Positions 34,800 to 42,647 of a stretch of 64,000 nucleotides of DNA are shown here, piece by piece. The position numbers were made by a program, and so were the translations under genes. Below the pieces are notes generated by a model, which saw only the letters and a program-made list of their open reading frames with translations, made no database searches and was not told the origin of the DNA. How positions within the stretch are numbered: position 1 is the stretch's first letter; each line of letters begins with the position of its first letter. Origin of the DNA: JBHICC01 sp046759385 (GTDB lineage Bacteria > Pseudomonadota > Gammaproteobacteria > Acidiferrobacterales > SPGG2). Location of the stretch: positions 3,142 through 67,141 of the forward strand of contig JBHICC010000011.1 of assembly GCA_046759385.1 (NCBI GenBank), written 5' to 3'.

Positions 34800-37061
34800 T
34801 CAACGGTATCCCGGCCCCTCGGTCGCGAACCGCTCACTCGGGTAGAAGATGCTCTGGAAGAGTGGACTATCAGGTGTAGGACCCGCGGTGGCGAGGCCGG
34901 TAAACTCGAATTGAAACAGCACCTCGTTAATTTGCTCCGTGGTGGTAGTGTTTAGGCGGCGCTGGCCGAAGAGCCGCAACGCCCAGCAGCAGGACCGATA
35001 ACCAAACCCCAGGTAGCTCTGCACATTTCGCTCATCTTGTAGCGAGTAACTCGCGCTCGCCGCTACCGTCCAACGCCGCTTAATGGGCCACTGCGTTGAT
35101 AGATCGACTTGCTCGACATTGTCATCGCCTCGCAGGCGGTAGCCTAAATTGACGATGCGATCTTTCGCCGGCTGGTACTGCAGAAAAAAACCACTCTGTG
35201 CCGTCTGCCTCAGTTCCCGGTTCCATTGAATGGTCGCACGGGTGTACCAGCGATTTGCAAACCGACCAGTGAGCTCGGCAACCAGATCGGACTCGTCCCG
35301 TGTATCCACAAATCCTGGTGTCAGATTGACCTCACGATCCTCGAAGAAGAACTGCTGCCCGATGCTGAACCGGAATCGCTCGACGCCATCTTCTGCGCCG
35401 ATCGTGCGTGTTGTCAGCGCTACGGTGACCTGATTGGTGTCGCCCACGCGGTCACCGCCGACGAAGCGGTTTTCCCGGAACAGATTGGCAAAGTTAAGCA
35501 CTGGCAGGCTGGTGTCGAACTCGGGTAAATCGTCCTGATTCTCGGTCGGCACGTTCAGATAGAACACTCGCGGTTCTAAGGTCTGAGTGAACCGCTGTCC
35601 TTCACGCTCAAAGATGAGCCCGCTGTCGAGGCTGAAGATCGGCACTGTCACATCGGGCTGCTCGTCGCCGAGGAAGGGCTCGTCTAGTGAGTAGCCGATA
35701 TATTTGACGCTGAGCTTCGGTCGAATAAAGCCATAACTCTTGCGAAACGGCCAATCGATTCCCGGCAAGAGGTTTATGCGCCAACCGGTGAGACTCTGGT
35801 CACGCTCGAAGTTGTCTAGCTCGGTCTCCAATACTGGGATAAAGCCGTAACGCGTGGGCACTGGGTTCGCTAGCAGCTGAAGCTGCGGCAGGCGATCATA
35901 CGGACGGCTGGCGGGCGAGATACTTGGATCGACCGTCTGATACGCCAGCACGCGGGCGCGGAAGTTCCACCGTCGGCCGCGGTACTCCGTACTACCTGTC
36001 CGCGGCAGGTGTGTAAGGCTGGCGATCGCGAGATTGTTACCGAAATCGTTGAGATAGGCGTTATCCGATACCTTGTCATAGTCGACATTTGCGCGCCACT
36101 TCTCACCAACGACCTCGTTATGCCGATAGCTGACGGCCCAGCGATCCCGGCCAAAAAACTCGTCGTCATCCTGCAGGAACTCCAGGCGCAAGTAACCGCT
36201 GCGCGGCCGTTGCAAATAACGAAACTCGTTACTTACTTGCAGACCCCGCTTTGACATCCATGTCGGCGTGATCGTTGCATCGTAGTTGGGGGCGATATTC
36301 CAGTAGAACGGGATCCCTAGTTCAGTGCCGCGCAGATCCGACTGCCCCAGGGTGGGAAATAAAAAGCCGGTCTGGCGCTCATCCGACAGCGGGAAGCGTA
36401 CCCACGGCCAATAGAAAATTGGTACCTTCTTGAAGCGCAACGTGGCGTTGCGCGCCGTGCCGGTGTTGCTGGTCTTGTCGAGCTCGAGTTCACCAAGCTT
36501 GAACAGCCAATCGTCTTTGCCTGGAGGGCAAGTGGTGTAAGTCGTCTCGAGGAGCTCCGCCCTCTCCTTGCCGTCCAATACGATCCGGTTCGCCTCACCG
36601 CGAGCGGCGTTCTTGCCCAGGTTATAACTCCCCTGCGCCGTGTAACCGGTGAAGGTGTCGCGCTGCAGATACAATTCCGGACTCTGATAGCGATCGCCCA
36701 CGAGGTTCTCCAAAGTGACGTTGCCGGTTGCCTGCAACTCTTCCGTGGCGCGCTTAAAGGTAATTTGATCGGCGAGGATACGGATATCCTCATGACGCAG
36801 CTCGACGTTGCCGTACAAACCGACGTGCTCATCGGTCTGCTCCACGCGATCAGCCTGGACACGGGTGAATAGGGGCGCGTCGGCTGGAAGTGGTTCGAAG
36901 GGCGGAATGGGATGCGGAACGGCAGGGCAGCCTGGGACCGGGTCGGCGACAACGGGTAGGGGGATCACAGCCGCGACAACAGCGAGACAGGCCCACCACC
37001 GCGCGGAGTTCGCTTGGGGCATAGATTTAGGTTGTTTCTTGTGTGGCGCATAAAATTGCAT
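34800..37061 (-). CDS. lptD: LPS-assembly protein LptD
   Basis: Outer-membrane beta-barrel that inserts LPS with LptE (753 aa). An N-terminal signal peptide (WWACLAVVAAVIPLPVVADP) is followed by an OstA/LptA-like beta-taco domain (ADRVEQTDEHVGLYGNVEL to LENLVGDRYQSPELYL) and a long C-terminal barrel with alternating aromatic strands. Cysteines in TTCPPGKDD and the adjacent pair in YRSCCWALR are those expected for the interdomain disulfides. Divergent from amgK. Confidence 0.96.
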   Translation of the reverse strand: MQFYAPHKKQPKSMPQANSARWWACLAVVAAVIPLPVVADPVPGCPAVPHPIPPFEPLPADAPLFTRVQADRVEQTDEHVGLYGNVELRHEDIRILADQITFKRATEELQATGNVTLENLVGDRYQSPELYLQRDTFTGYTAQGSYNLGKNAARGEANRIVLDGKERAELLETTYTTCPPGKDDWLFKLGELELDKTSNTGTARNATLRFKKVPIFYWPWVRFPLSDERQTGFLFPTLGQSDLRGTELGIPFYWNIAPNYDATITPTWMSKRGLQVSNEFRYLQRPRSGYLRLEFLQDDDEFFGRDRWAVSYRHNEVVGEKWRANVDYDKVSDNAYLNDFGNNLAIASLTHLPRTGSTEYRGRRWNFRARVLAYQTVDPSISPASRPYDRLPQLQLLANPVPTRYGFIPVLETELDNFERDQSLTGWRINLLPGIDWPFRKSYGFIRPKLSVKYIGYSLDEPFLGDEQPDVTVPIFSLDSGLIFEREGQRFTQTLEPRVFYLNVPTENQDDLPEFDTSLPVLNFANLFRENRFVGGDRVGDTNQVTVALTTRTIGAEDGVERFRFSIGQQFFFEDREVNLTPGFVDTRDESDLVAELTGRFANRWYTRATIQWNRELRQTAQSGFFLQYQPAKDRIVNLGYRLRGDDNVEQVDLSTQWPIKRRWTVAASASYSLQDERNVQSYLGFGYRSCCWALRLFGQRRLNTTTTEQINEVLFQFEFTGLATAGPTPDSPLFQSIFYPSERFATEGPGYR

Positions 37062-37133
37062 AGAATCGGCACGCCATCAAGCAGCACGACATGTGCAAAC
37101 GACTAATTTAGGCAGAGGGTTCCAGGGCAGTCC

Positions 37134-38141
37134 ATGGATAAGAGACTTGAGGCACTGCGCAAATGGGTCGATACAGTGCTCGACGGCTGCCGCTATCGGC
37201 TGCGGCCCGCATCGGCGGACGCCAGCTTCCGGCGCTACTTTCGCGTGTTTGCCGGCGCCGACATTTATATTGCCATGGACGCGCCGCCAGACACACAGGA
37301 CTGTGCCGCCTACGTACGTATCGCGAAGCGCTTTCGCCAGCTTGGGCTCAACGTACCCCAGGTCCTGCATAGTGACACAAACCAAGGTTTCTTGCTCATC
37401 AGTGATTTGGGTGATCGTTCCTATCTGTCGTGCTTGAGCGAAGCGACAGTCGAAAACCTATACGCAGATGCGTTTCAGGCGCTGCTCATACTACAGCGAA
37501 ACGGTGTGCCGGATTCCGACTTTCTTCCGGGCTATGATGAGGGGTTGCTTCTATCCGAATTACGGATTTTCCAAGAGTGGTATCTTGGGCGGCATCTCGG
37601 CCTGCGGTTGACTACCACTCAAGAGGCGACGCTCGATCGCGTGTTTACGCGGCTGAAGGACTCCGCATTGGAGCAACCTCGAGTGTGGGTTCACCGCGAC
37701 TTTCATTCACGAAACTTGATGATGACCGAAGAGAACAACCCCGGCATCTTGGATTTCCAAGATGCGGTCTCTGGGCCTGTCACCTATGATCTGGTTTCGT
37801 TACTGCGAGATTGCTATATCTCGTGGCCGTATGAGCGTGTTGAGCGCTGGGTTCATAACTACTACACCCTCGCGCACGATGCTGGCGTCCCTGTCGGCGA
37901 GGACGAGGACCAGTTTCGTCAGTGGTTTGAGCGTATGGGTGTACAACGGCACCTCAAAGCAACTGGCATCTTTGCGCGCTTGAAATACCGCGACCGCAAG
38001 CCGGCCTACATCATCGATATCCCGCGTACGTTGAGATACGTTCGTGATGCAAGCTCGCGTTGTGGCGATCTGCAACTGCTGCACGAGCTGCTTTGGGACG
38101 TAGGGGTATGGCGCACACTGGACGAAGCGGAGGATAGGTGA
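37134..38141 (+). CDS. amgK: Anomeric MurNAc/GlcNAc kinase
   Basis: Aminoglycoside-phosphotransferase-fold sugar kinase (335 aa) that phosphorylates the anomeric carbon of MurNAc or GlcNAc in peptidoglycan recycling. The kinase loop is WVHRDFHSRNLMM and the metal-binding motif is GILDFQDAVSGPVTYDLVSL. The next gene overlaps it by four bases and encodes the matching uridylyltransferase, which makes the assignment secure. Divergent from lptD, as in Pseudomonas. Confidence 0.92.
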   Translation: MDKRLEALRKWVDTVLDGCRYRLRPASADASFRRYFRVFAGADIYIAMDAPPDTQDCAAYVRIAKRFRQLGLNVPQVLHSDTNQGFLLISDLGDRSYLSCLSEATVENLYADAFQALLILQRNGVPDSDFLPGYDEGLLLSELRIFQEWYLGRHLGLRLTTTQEATLDRVFTRLKDSALEQPRVWVHRDFHSRNLMMTEENNPGILDFQDAVSGPVTYDLVSLLRDCYISWPYERVERWVHNYYTLAHDAGVPVGEDEDQFRQWFERMGVQRHLKATGIFARLKYRDRKPAYIIDIPRTLRYVRDASSRCGDLQLLHELLWDVGVWRTLDEAEDR

Positions 38142-38803
38142 AAGCGATGATCCTTGCCGCCGGGCGCGGTGAGCGACTGCGGCCGCTAACCGATGAGACG
38201 CCTAAGCCACTGCTGAAGGTAGGCAATCGTCCGCTCATTGTGCATCTCATCAAAGCGCTGGCCAGTGCTGGCCTCGACGACCTGGTAATCAATCATGCTC
38301 ATCTTGGCAAGCAGATTGTTGATACGCTTGCCGATGGAGCGGATCTCGGAGTCAGGATTCGCTACTCTCCGGAACCGCCAGACGCGCTCGAAACCGGGGG
38401 TGGCGTTCTTAATGCTTTACCCCTGCTCGACAGCGACCCGTTCGTGGTCGTGAACGGGGACATCTGGACCGATTACCCTTTTAAACGCCTACCTCGCCGA
38501 CTTTCGGGGCTTGCCCATCTGGTATTGGTGGACAATCCGCCGCACCATCGACTTGGTGACTTTGCGCTCAAAGTCGGTCGTGTGCGAGCGGGGCCATCGC
38601 ATCGGCTTACTTTCAGCGGCATCGGCGTTTACACGCACGCCCTGTTCCAGAGCTGTAGTCCCGGGAGATTCGCCCTTGCGCCGCTACTGAGATCGGCGAT
38701 TGCCCAGGATCAGGTCACAGGCGAGCATTACAAGGGCGAATGGATAGACGTTGGCACGCCTGAACAATGGCGTGAGTTAGACGAGCAAATATCTGGGCAA
38801 TGA
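38138..38803 (+). CDS. murU: N-acetylmuramate alpha-1-phosphate uridylyltransferase
   Basis: Converts MurNAc-1-P to UDP-MurNAc, the step that returns recycled sugar to cell-wall synthesis and bypasses the fosfomycin target MurA. The 221-residue protein has the nucleotidyltransferase signature MILAAGRGERLRPLTDETPK near the N terminus, LETGGGVLNALPLL and VVNGDIWTDYP. Start GTG at 38138 overlaps amgK. Confidence 0.93.
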   Translation: MKAMILAAGRGERLRPLTDETPKPLLKVGNRPLIVHLIKALASAGLDDLVINHAHLGKQIVDTLADGADLGVRIRYSPEPPDALETGGGVLNALPLLDSDPFVVVNGDIWTDYPFKRLPRRLSGLAHLVLVDNPPHHRLGDFALKVGRVRAGPSHRLTFSGIGVYTHALFQSCSPGRFALAPLLRSAIAQDQVTGEHYKGEWIDVGTPEQWRELDEQISGQ

Positions 38804-38992
38804 GTGGGCTTTTACCGAGGCCCTAGGGTGGCCAAAATAAAACCGGTAGCGCGCGCTCTGGTGAGCCAAACACGCGCGCTACCGGCCGAGTTTACACAGT
38901 CGCGGGCCGCTAGGCTCCTTACCGTTGTTACCACGGTCACCGCGTAAAACCCGGGTGACCGCGCCGGGATCCGGAACCCCCCGCTTGCCGAG
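38804..38992. other. Non-coding stretch with strong hairpins
   Basis: Between murU and the small basic ORF I see two inverted repeats: the terminator at 38834-38885 and CGGTCACC/GGTGACCG at 38934-38961. On the minus strand the second forms a 3'-UTR hairpin of the small ORF mRNA. No protein is evident. Confidence 0.6.
38834..38885 (-). terminator. Rho-independent terminator with 13-bp stem
   Basis: CCGGTAGCGCGCG (38843-38855) and CGCGCGCTACCGG (38873-38885) are perfect 13-base inverted arms. On the minus strand they are followed by TTTTATTTT, so this ends a minus-strand transcript, probably that of the small lysine-rich ORF. Confidence 0.88.
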
Positions 38993-39064
38993 CTACTTCT
39001 TCTTCTTGGCTGCCTTTTTCTTGGTACCTTTGGCCTTCTTCGCGGCTTTTCTCTTCTTTGCCAT
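38993..39064 (-). CDS. 23-residue lysine/alanine-rich peptide
   Basis: A very small ORF with an excellent ribosome binding site: AAAGGAG six bases before the ATG at 39064. The product starts MAKKRKAAKKAKGT and ends KKKAAKKKK before a TAG; 14 of 23 residues are Lys or Arg. Such peptides resemble the lysine-rich tails of histone-like proteins (AlgP, HC1 type) and would bind nucleic acid or acidic surfaces; this is inference. A strong terminator follows about 110 bases downstream. Too small for ordinary gene finding, but the ribosome binding site makes translation likely. Confidence 0.72.
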   Translation of the reverse strand: MAKKRKAAKKAKGTKKKAAKKKK

Positions 39065-39144
39065 GTTGCACTCCTTTGGGTTGTGGTTAGAGGCTTAGAT
39101 GAATGAGGGGCGTGTGCCCCGGGTTACAGCTTTTTGCAAAATAG

Positions 39145-39169
39145 AAAAGACAGCCAATGGCTGTCTTTT
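39145..39169. terminator. Bidirectional terminator
   Basis: AAAAGACAGCC-aat-GGCTGTCTTTT forms an 11-bp stem flanked by A-run and T-run, so it could work on either strand. On the minus strand it would end the transcript from the promoter at 39446-39473. Confidence 0.8.
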
Positions 39170-39181
39170 CAACAAATGAAA

Positions 39182-39241
39182 AAGGGGAAACCCACCGACG
39201 GACTGGGGAACCGCTTTCCCGGCGGCCGTTTCGTACCGATG
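39182..39241 (-). other. Structured element, copy 2
   Basis: Minus strand: ATCGGTAC, GAAAC, CCGCC, then the hairpin GGGAA-agcgg-TTCCC, the segment CCCCAGTCCGTCGGTGGG, then GTTTC and CCCCTTTTT. GAAAC pairs with GTTTC, and CCGCC with GGTGG. It shares ATCGGTA, CCCCARYCCGTCGGT and a T-run with copy 1 at 9237-9333. It lies downstream of the 38-codon ORF. Confidence 0.5.
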
Positions 39242-39308
39242 CTGGCTATTATTATATCTTGTTCTTGTCGAGATCCGCGATCGATCCAAAACTATCGTAT
39301 ACCTTTGC

Positions 39309-39425
39309 TCAAGCGCCGTTGAAATGGTTGTCGCGCGTGAAGCGTTTCACTTCGTCCACCGTGAACTCGGTGACGCTCACGTCAATCGCCAACTCCTCCA
39401 ATCCGTTTATCGCGCTTGCAACCAT
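39309..39425 (-). CDS. 38-residue hypothetical small protein (or RNA gene)
   Basis: ATG at 39425 opens a frame reading MVASAINGLEELAIDV, then SVTEFTVDEVKRFTRDNHF and NGA, ending in TGA. The composition is like a real small acidic helical protein and a weak GAGAG ribosome binding site precedes it. A good promoter lies just upstream. The same stretch also contains three back-to-back RNA hairpins (GTGA/TCAC, CACCG/CGGTG, GTGAA/TTCAC), so it may instead, or also, be a structured RNA. I recognise no family. Confidence 0.45.
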   Translation of the reverse strand: MVASAINGLEELAIDVSVTEFTVDEVKRFTRDNHFNGA

Positions 39426-39445
39426 GTAATACAACTCTCAAGCCT

Positions 39446-39473
39446 TGTCTAGCACACTCTGATAACGTGTCAA
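39446..39473 (-). promoter_or_regulatory. Promoter with AT-rich upstream element
   Basis: Minus strand TTGACA (39473-39468) and TAGACA (39451-39446) are 16 bases apart. About 50 bases upstream of the -35 are strongly AT-rich against a GC-rich background, as in UP elements. It drives the 38-codon ORF region independently of the ribonucleotide reductase operon. Confidence 0.6.
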
Positions 39474-39579
39474 GCTATAAATGTAAATAGCATTTAGCAA
39501 AATTGCAAACATTTTTTCAAGAAATTTGTTGACATCAGTGACGACGTTTCGAGCTGTGATAATTCTCAACGCTCGACAC

Positions 39580-40248
39580 TCATCCGCATTTCGAATCGCC
39601 ACAGTTCAAGCACGTCGTACACCCATCCATTCTCACAACCGCCTTCATTAGGCACTTACTACATAGCCGGGCTTCTGGTGGAAACTCGCTTGTGCTCGGG
39701 TCGGTATTGTCAGTGCGGTTGGCGCTTACTTCCGCACGCTTCTCGTTGAGAAAACTCTCACGGTTAGGGTCCGCGTCTTCAGTCGAGATCAGCCCGATCA
39801 TCTTTAGGTGCCGTTCGATCACGTCGCCGATCTCGGCAACCAGTGACGGTATATATTGACCTTGCTTGAAATAGCCCCCCCGAGGGTCGAAGACGCTATG
39901 TAACTCCTCCACTAGGAAGGTGACGTCACCACCTTTGCGGAACACTGCCGAAACAATACGCGTCAGCGCGACGATCCACTGAAAATGCTCCATGCTCTTC
40001 GAGTTAATGAAGACCTCGAATGGACGCCGTTTCTCGTGCTCCGTACCCAGATTGAGCACAATGTCATTGATCGTTACGTAAAGCGCGTGCTCGGTTAATG
40101 GGGTCTTGATCTTATATGTGCTGCCGAGCAGCATTTCCGGCCGCTCGACCTTCTCGTGCATCTGGATGACGTTACTCTCGGGCAGCGACGCCACGTCATC
40201 CTTTACGACCTCATAACCGACTATCTTGTTTTCGATCTTAATCGTCAT
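39580..40248 (-). CDS. nrdJb: Class II ribonucleotide reductase, small C-terminal subunit (NrdJb-like)
   Basis: A 222-residue TSCPD-domain protein. LTEHALYVTINDIVLNL and EVFINSKSMEHFQWIVALTR match the C-terminal domain found at the end of one-piece NrdJ proteins. The tail CSKCLMKAVVRMDGCTTCLNCGDSKCG is a cysteine-rich zinc-finger-like end that probably carries the redox-active thiols re-reducing the catalytic subunit. It lies 28 bases after the catalytic gene, the split form known as NrdJa/NrdJb in Pseudomonas. Confidence 0.9.
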   Translation of the reverse strand: MTIKIENKIVGYEVVKDDVASLPESNVIQMHEKVERPEMLLGSTYKIKTPLTEHALYVTINDIVLNLGTEHEKRRPFEVFINSKSMEHFQWIVALTRIVSAVFRKGGDVTFLVEELHSVFDPRGGYFKQGQYIPSLVAEIGDVIERHLKMIGLISTEDADPNRESFLNEKRAEVSANRTDNTDPSTSEFPPEARLCSKCLMKAVVRMDGCTTCLNCGDSKCG

Positions 40249-40276
40249 CGTATTCTCCGTTTCATCTCTACCCTGA

Positions 40277-42394
40277 TCAAAATCTGCCGTAGTAGCCTTC
40301 CTTTAGCGCGTCAAACAGGTTCGCGGCCGAGTGAACGTCGCCGTCGTACTCGAGCTCCTCGTTCCCTCTGACCTCAATCACCTCGCCGTTCTCCAGCTGG
40401 AAGCGGTAGGTGGTATCCTCGAGGTCCTGCTCCTTCACGAGCACCCCCTGGAATGCTTCCGGGTTGAAGCGGAACGTAGTGCAGCCTTTGAGGCCCTGGT
40501 CATAGGCGTGCATGTAGATGTCCTTGAAGTCCTCGAACGGGAAATCCGTGGGCACGTTGGCGGTCTTGGAGATCGAGGAATCAACCCATTTCTGCGCGGC
40601 TGCCTGGATGTCTACATGCTCGCGCGGCGTAATGTCCTCCGCGGTGACGAAGTATTCTGGCAGTTGCGCTTCGGCGTCATCCGCCCCCGGGGTGACTAAG
40701 GTGCGATAGGCGAGAAGCTCGTAGGAATACACCTCGACCTTTTCCTTGGTCTTGCGTCCTTCGCGGATCACATTGCGGCTGTAGCGGTGCGCGAACGAGG
40801 GTTCTATGCCATTGCTCGCGTTGTTTCCCAGTGAGAGGCTGATCGTTCCCGTTGGCGCGATCGAAGTATGATGCGTGAAGCGCGCGCCGCGCTCAGCGAC
40901 CCGGTCAGTCAGATCCGGATCAAGCTGTTGCATGTACCGGCTGTAACGCGCCAGCAATACCTTGCCTGGTACCTCGTCGCCGACCTTCACGCCGTCGGAG
41001 CGCATTTCCGGACGGCGCGCGAGGATCTCTTCGGTGATGGTGAAGCGGTCTTCCATAATCGGTGCCGGACCTTTCTCCTCGGCGAGTTCCACACCGGCTT
41101 CCCAGCCAGCAACTGCCATCTCGCGGGTGACCTGTTCGGTAAATCGCAATGAGTCCGGCTCGCCGTACTTCATCCTGAGCATGGTAAGGGTCGATCCCAG
41201 ACCCAGGAAACCCATCCCATGACGGCGCTTGTAAGAGATTTCCTGCGCTTGCCGGTCGAGCGGGAGGCCATGGATCTCCACAACATTGTCGAGCATGCGC
41301 GTGAACGTGGCGACCACGTCGCGATAACGTTGCCAGTCGAAACGCGCCTGCTCGGTAAACGGCTCTTCTACGAACTTCGTCAGATTGATCGATCCGAGCA
41401 GACACGAGCCGTACGGGGGTAACGGCTGTTCACCACACGGGTTGGTTGCCCTGATGTTTTCGCAAAACCAGTTGTTGTTCATGTCGTTGATGCGGTCAAT
41501 CAAGATGAACCCCGGCTCGGCGTAATCATAGGTCGATGCCATGATGACGTCCCACAGGCGACGAGCGGGTACAGATTGATAAACTTTGCAGGCGACCTGG
41601 CCGCGTTCGTTGGTGACATAACCCTCCGTCGTTGGCCAGTAGCGCCAGGCAATGCGGGCGTCCGGGTCTTCGTAGGTCTCCTCATTTACTGGGTACGTTA
41701 GGTCCCAGGGGGCGTCGGCCTTTACCGCTTGCATGAACTCGTCCGTGATCAGGCAGGAAAGATTGAACTGGCGCAGGCGCCCGTGCTCGCGCTTGGCGCG
41801 CATGAAGCTCAGAACGTCGGGATGGGAGATATCGAACGTCCCCATCTGTGCGCCACGGCGCCCGCCGGCGGACATCACGGTGAAGCACATGGCGTCGAAG
41901 ATATCCATAAAAGAAAGGGGGCCGGAGGTGTACGCTCCGGCCCCGCTGACAAAGGCCCCTTTGGGCCGGAGGGTAGAGAATTCGTACCCGATGCCGCAGC
42001 CGGCTTTTAGTGTTAGGCCGGCTTCATGCACGGCGGCCAGGATGCCATCCATCGAATCCGGAACCGTCGCCGAAACAGTGCAGTTGATCGTACTGGTGGC
42101 CGGTTTGTGTTCCTGCGCGCCGGCGTTCGAGACGATGCGCCCGGCTGGGATGGCTCCACTTTGCAACGCCCAGAGGAACTTCTCGTACCAGTGCTCGCGC
42201 TTCTCAGGTGACGCCTCGACCTCAGCCAGCGCCAGGGCGACGCGACGGTAGGTGTCACCGATATCCTGGTCGACAGGCTCGCCAGACTTAGTCTTCAGGC
42301 GATACTTCTTGTCCCAGATGTCCAAGGATGTGGCCTGTATCGGGATCTGAGAGAGGTCGGCTCTTGGTGTTGTTATGAGTGATGCAGCCTTCAT
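40277..42394 (-). CDS. nrdJa: Adenosylcobalamin-dependent ribonucleotide reductase, catalytic subunit
   Basis: Makes deoxyribonucleotides using a B12-derived radical, independent of oxygen (705 aa). Active-site blocks are TINCTVSATVPDSMDG, AGCGIGYEFSTLRPKG, ATNPCGEQPLPPYGSCLLGSINL with the radical-site cysteine, and the C-terminal APTGTISLSLGNNASNGIEPSF. The protein ends without the cysteine tail, which is supplied by the next gene. The upstream region has a promoter and an NrdR-like box. No cobalamin riboswitch was seen. Confidence 0.95.
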   Translation of the reverse strand: MKAASLITTPRADLSQIPIQATSLDIWDKKYRLKTKSGEPVDQDIGDTYRRVALALAEVEASPEKREHWYEKFLWALQSGAIPAGRIVSNAGAQEHKPATSTINCTVSATVPDSMDGILAAVHEAGLTLKAGCGIGYEFSTLRPKGAFVSGAGAYTSGPLSFMDIFDAMCFTVMSAGGRRGAQMGTFDISHPDVLSFMRAKREHGRLRQFNLSCLITDEFMQAVKADAPWDLTYPVNEETYEDPDARIAWRYWPTTEGYVTNERGQVACKVYQSVPARRLWDVIMASTYDYAEPGFILIDRINDMNNNWFCENIRATNPCGEQPLPPYGSCLLGSINLTKFVEEPFTEQARFDWQRYRDVVATFTRMLDNVVEIHGLPLDRQAQEISYKRRHGMGFLGLGSTLTMLRMKYGEPDSLRFTEQVTREMAVAGWEAGVELAEEKGPAPIMEDRFTITEEILARRPEMRSDGVKVGDEVPGKVLLARYSRYMQQLDPDLTDRVAERGARFTHHTSIAPTGTISLSLGNNASNGIEPSFAHRYSRNVIREGRKTKEKVEVYSYELLAYRTLVTPGADDAEAQLPEYFVTAEDITPREHVDIQAAAQKWVDSSISKTANVPTDFPFEDFKDIYMHAYDQGLKGCTTFRFNPEAFQGVLVKEQDLEDTTYRFQLENGEVIEVRGNEELEYDGDVHSAANLFDALKEGYYGRF

Positions 42395-42453
42395 AGGCGT
42401 TGTTGCCTCCTTCGCTGGGTCTCTGCGTTGGATTTGTGCGCGTTGGACGAAAC

Positions 42454-42469
42454 CACAACATATTGTAGT
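42454..42469. promoter_or_regulatory. NrdR-like box upstream of the nrdJ operon
   Basis: CCACAACATATTGTAG matches the NrdR-box consensus ACACWATATATWGTGT at 12 of 16 positions and is a near palindrome. It lies just downstream of the predicted promoter start. I found only one box; NrdR targets usually have two about 31 bases apart. Confidence 0.6.
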
Positions 42470-42478
42470 TTAGGCAAA

Positions 42479-42507
42479 GCCTAGACCCATGCTATTGGGG
42501 TGTCAAG
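42479..42507 (-). promoter_or_regulatory. Sigma-70 promoter of the nrdJ operon
   Basis: Minus strand TTGACA (42507-42502) and TAGGCT (42484-42479) with a 17-base spacer. Start would be near 42472, about 78 bases upstream of the ATG, with the NrdR-like box covering the first transcribed bases. Confidence 0.65.
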
Positions 42508-42647
42508 CGGCTCTGTCCACGGCGGACGAACGGCGCAATATGCCCTCCGGGCGGCTACAGCCACTCTATATATATAAGTGGGGTGGACCGGCGCTGAGCG
42601 CGCTCGGCCGGCTCGCGGCCGTCCAGACCTTCAGGCGAAAGACGGTT

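Noticed and set aside
37062..38804. Aminoglycoside resistance kinase
   Set aside because: The phosphotransferase fold is shared, but overlap with murU and position beside lptD identify AmgK.
39157..39429. 90-codon plus-strand frame across the small-gene locus
   Set aside because: It begins inside the bidirectional terminator and shadows the structured minus-strand elements.
42510..42647. Possible cobalamin riboswitch near nrdJ
   Set aside because: No B12-box-like GCCACTG element or matching fold was visible; the region reads as promoter plus a GC-rich hairpin.
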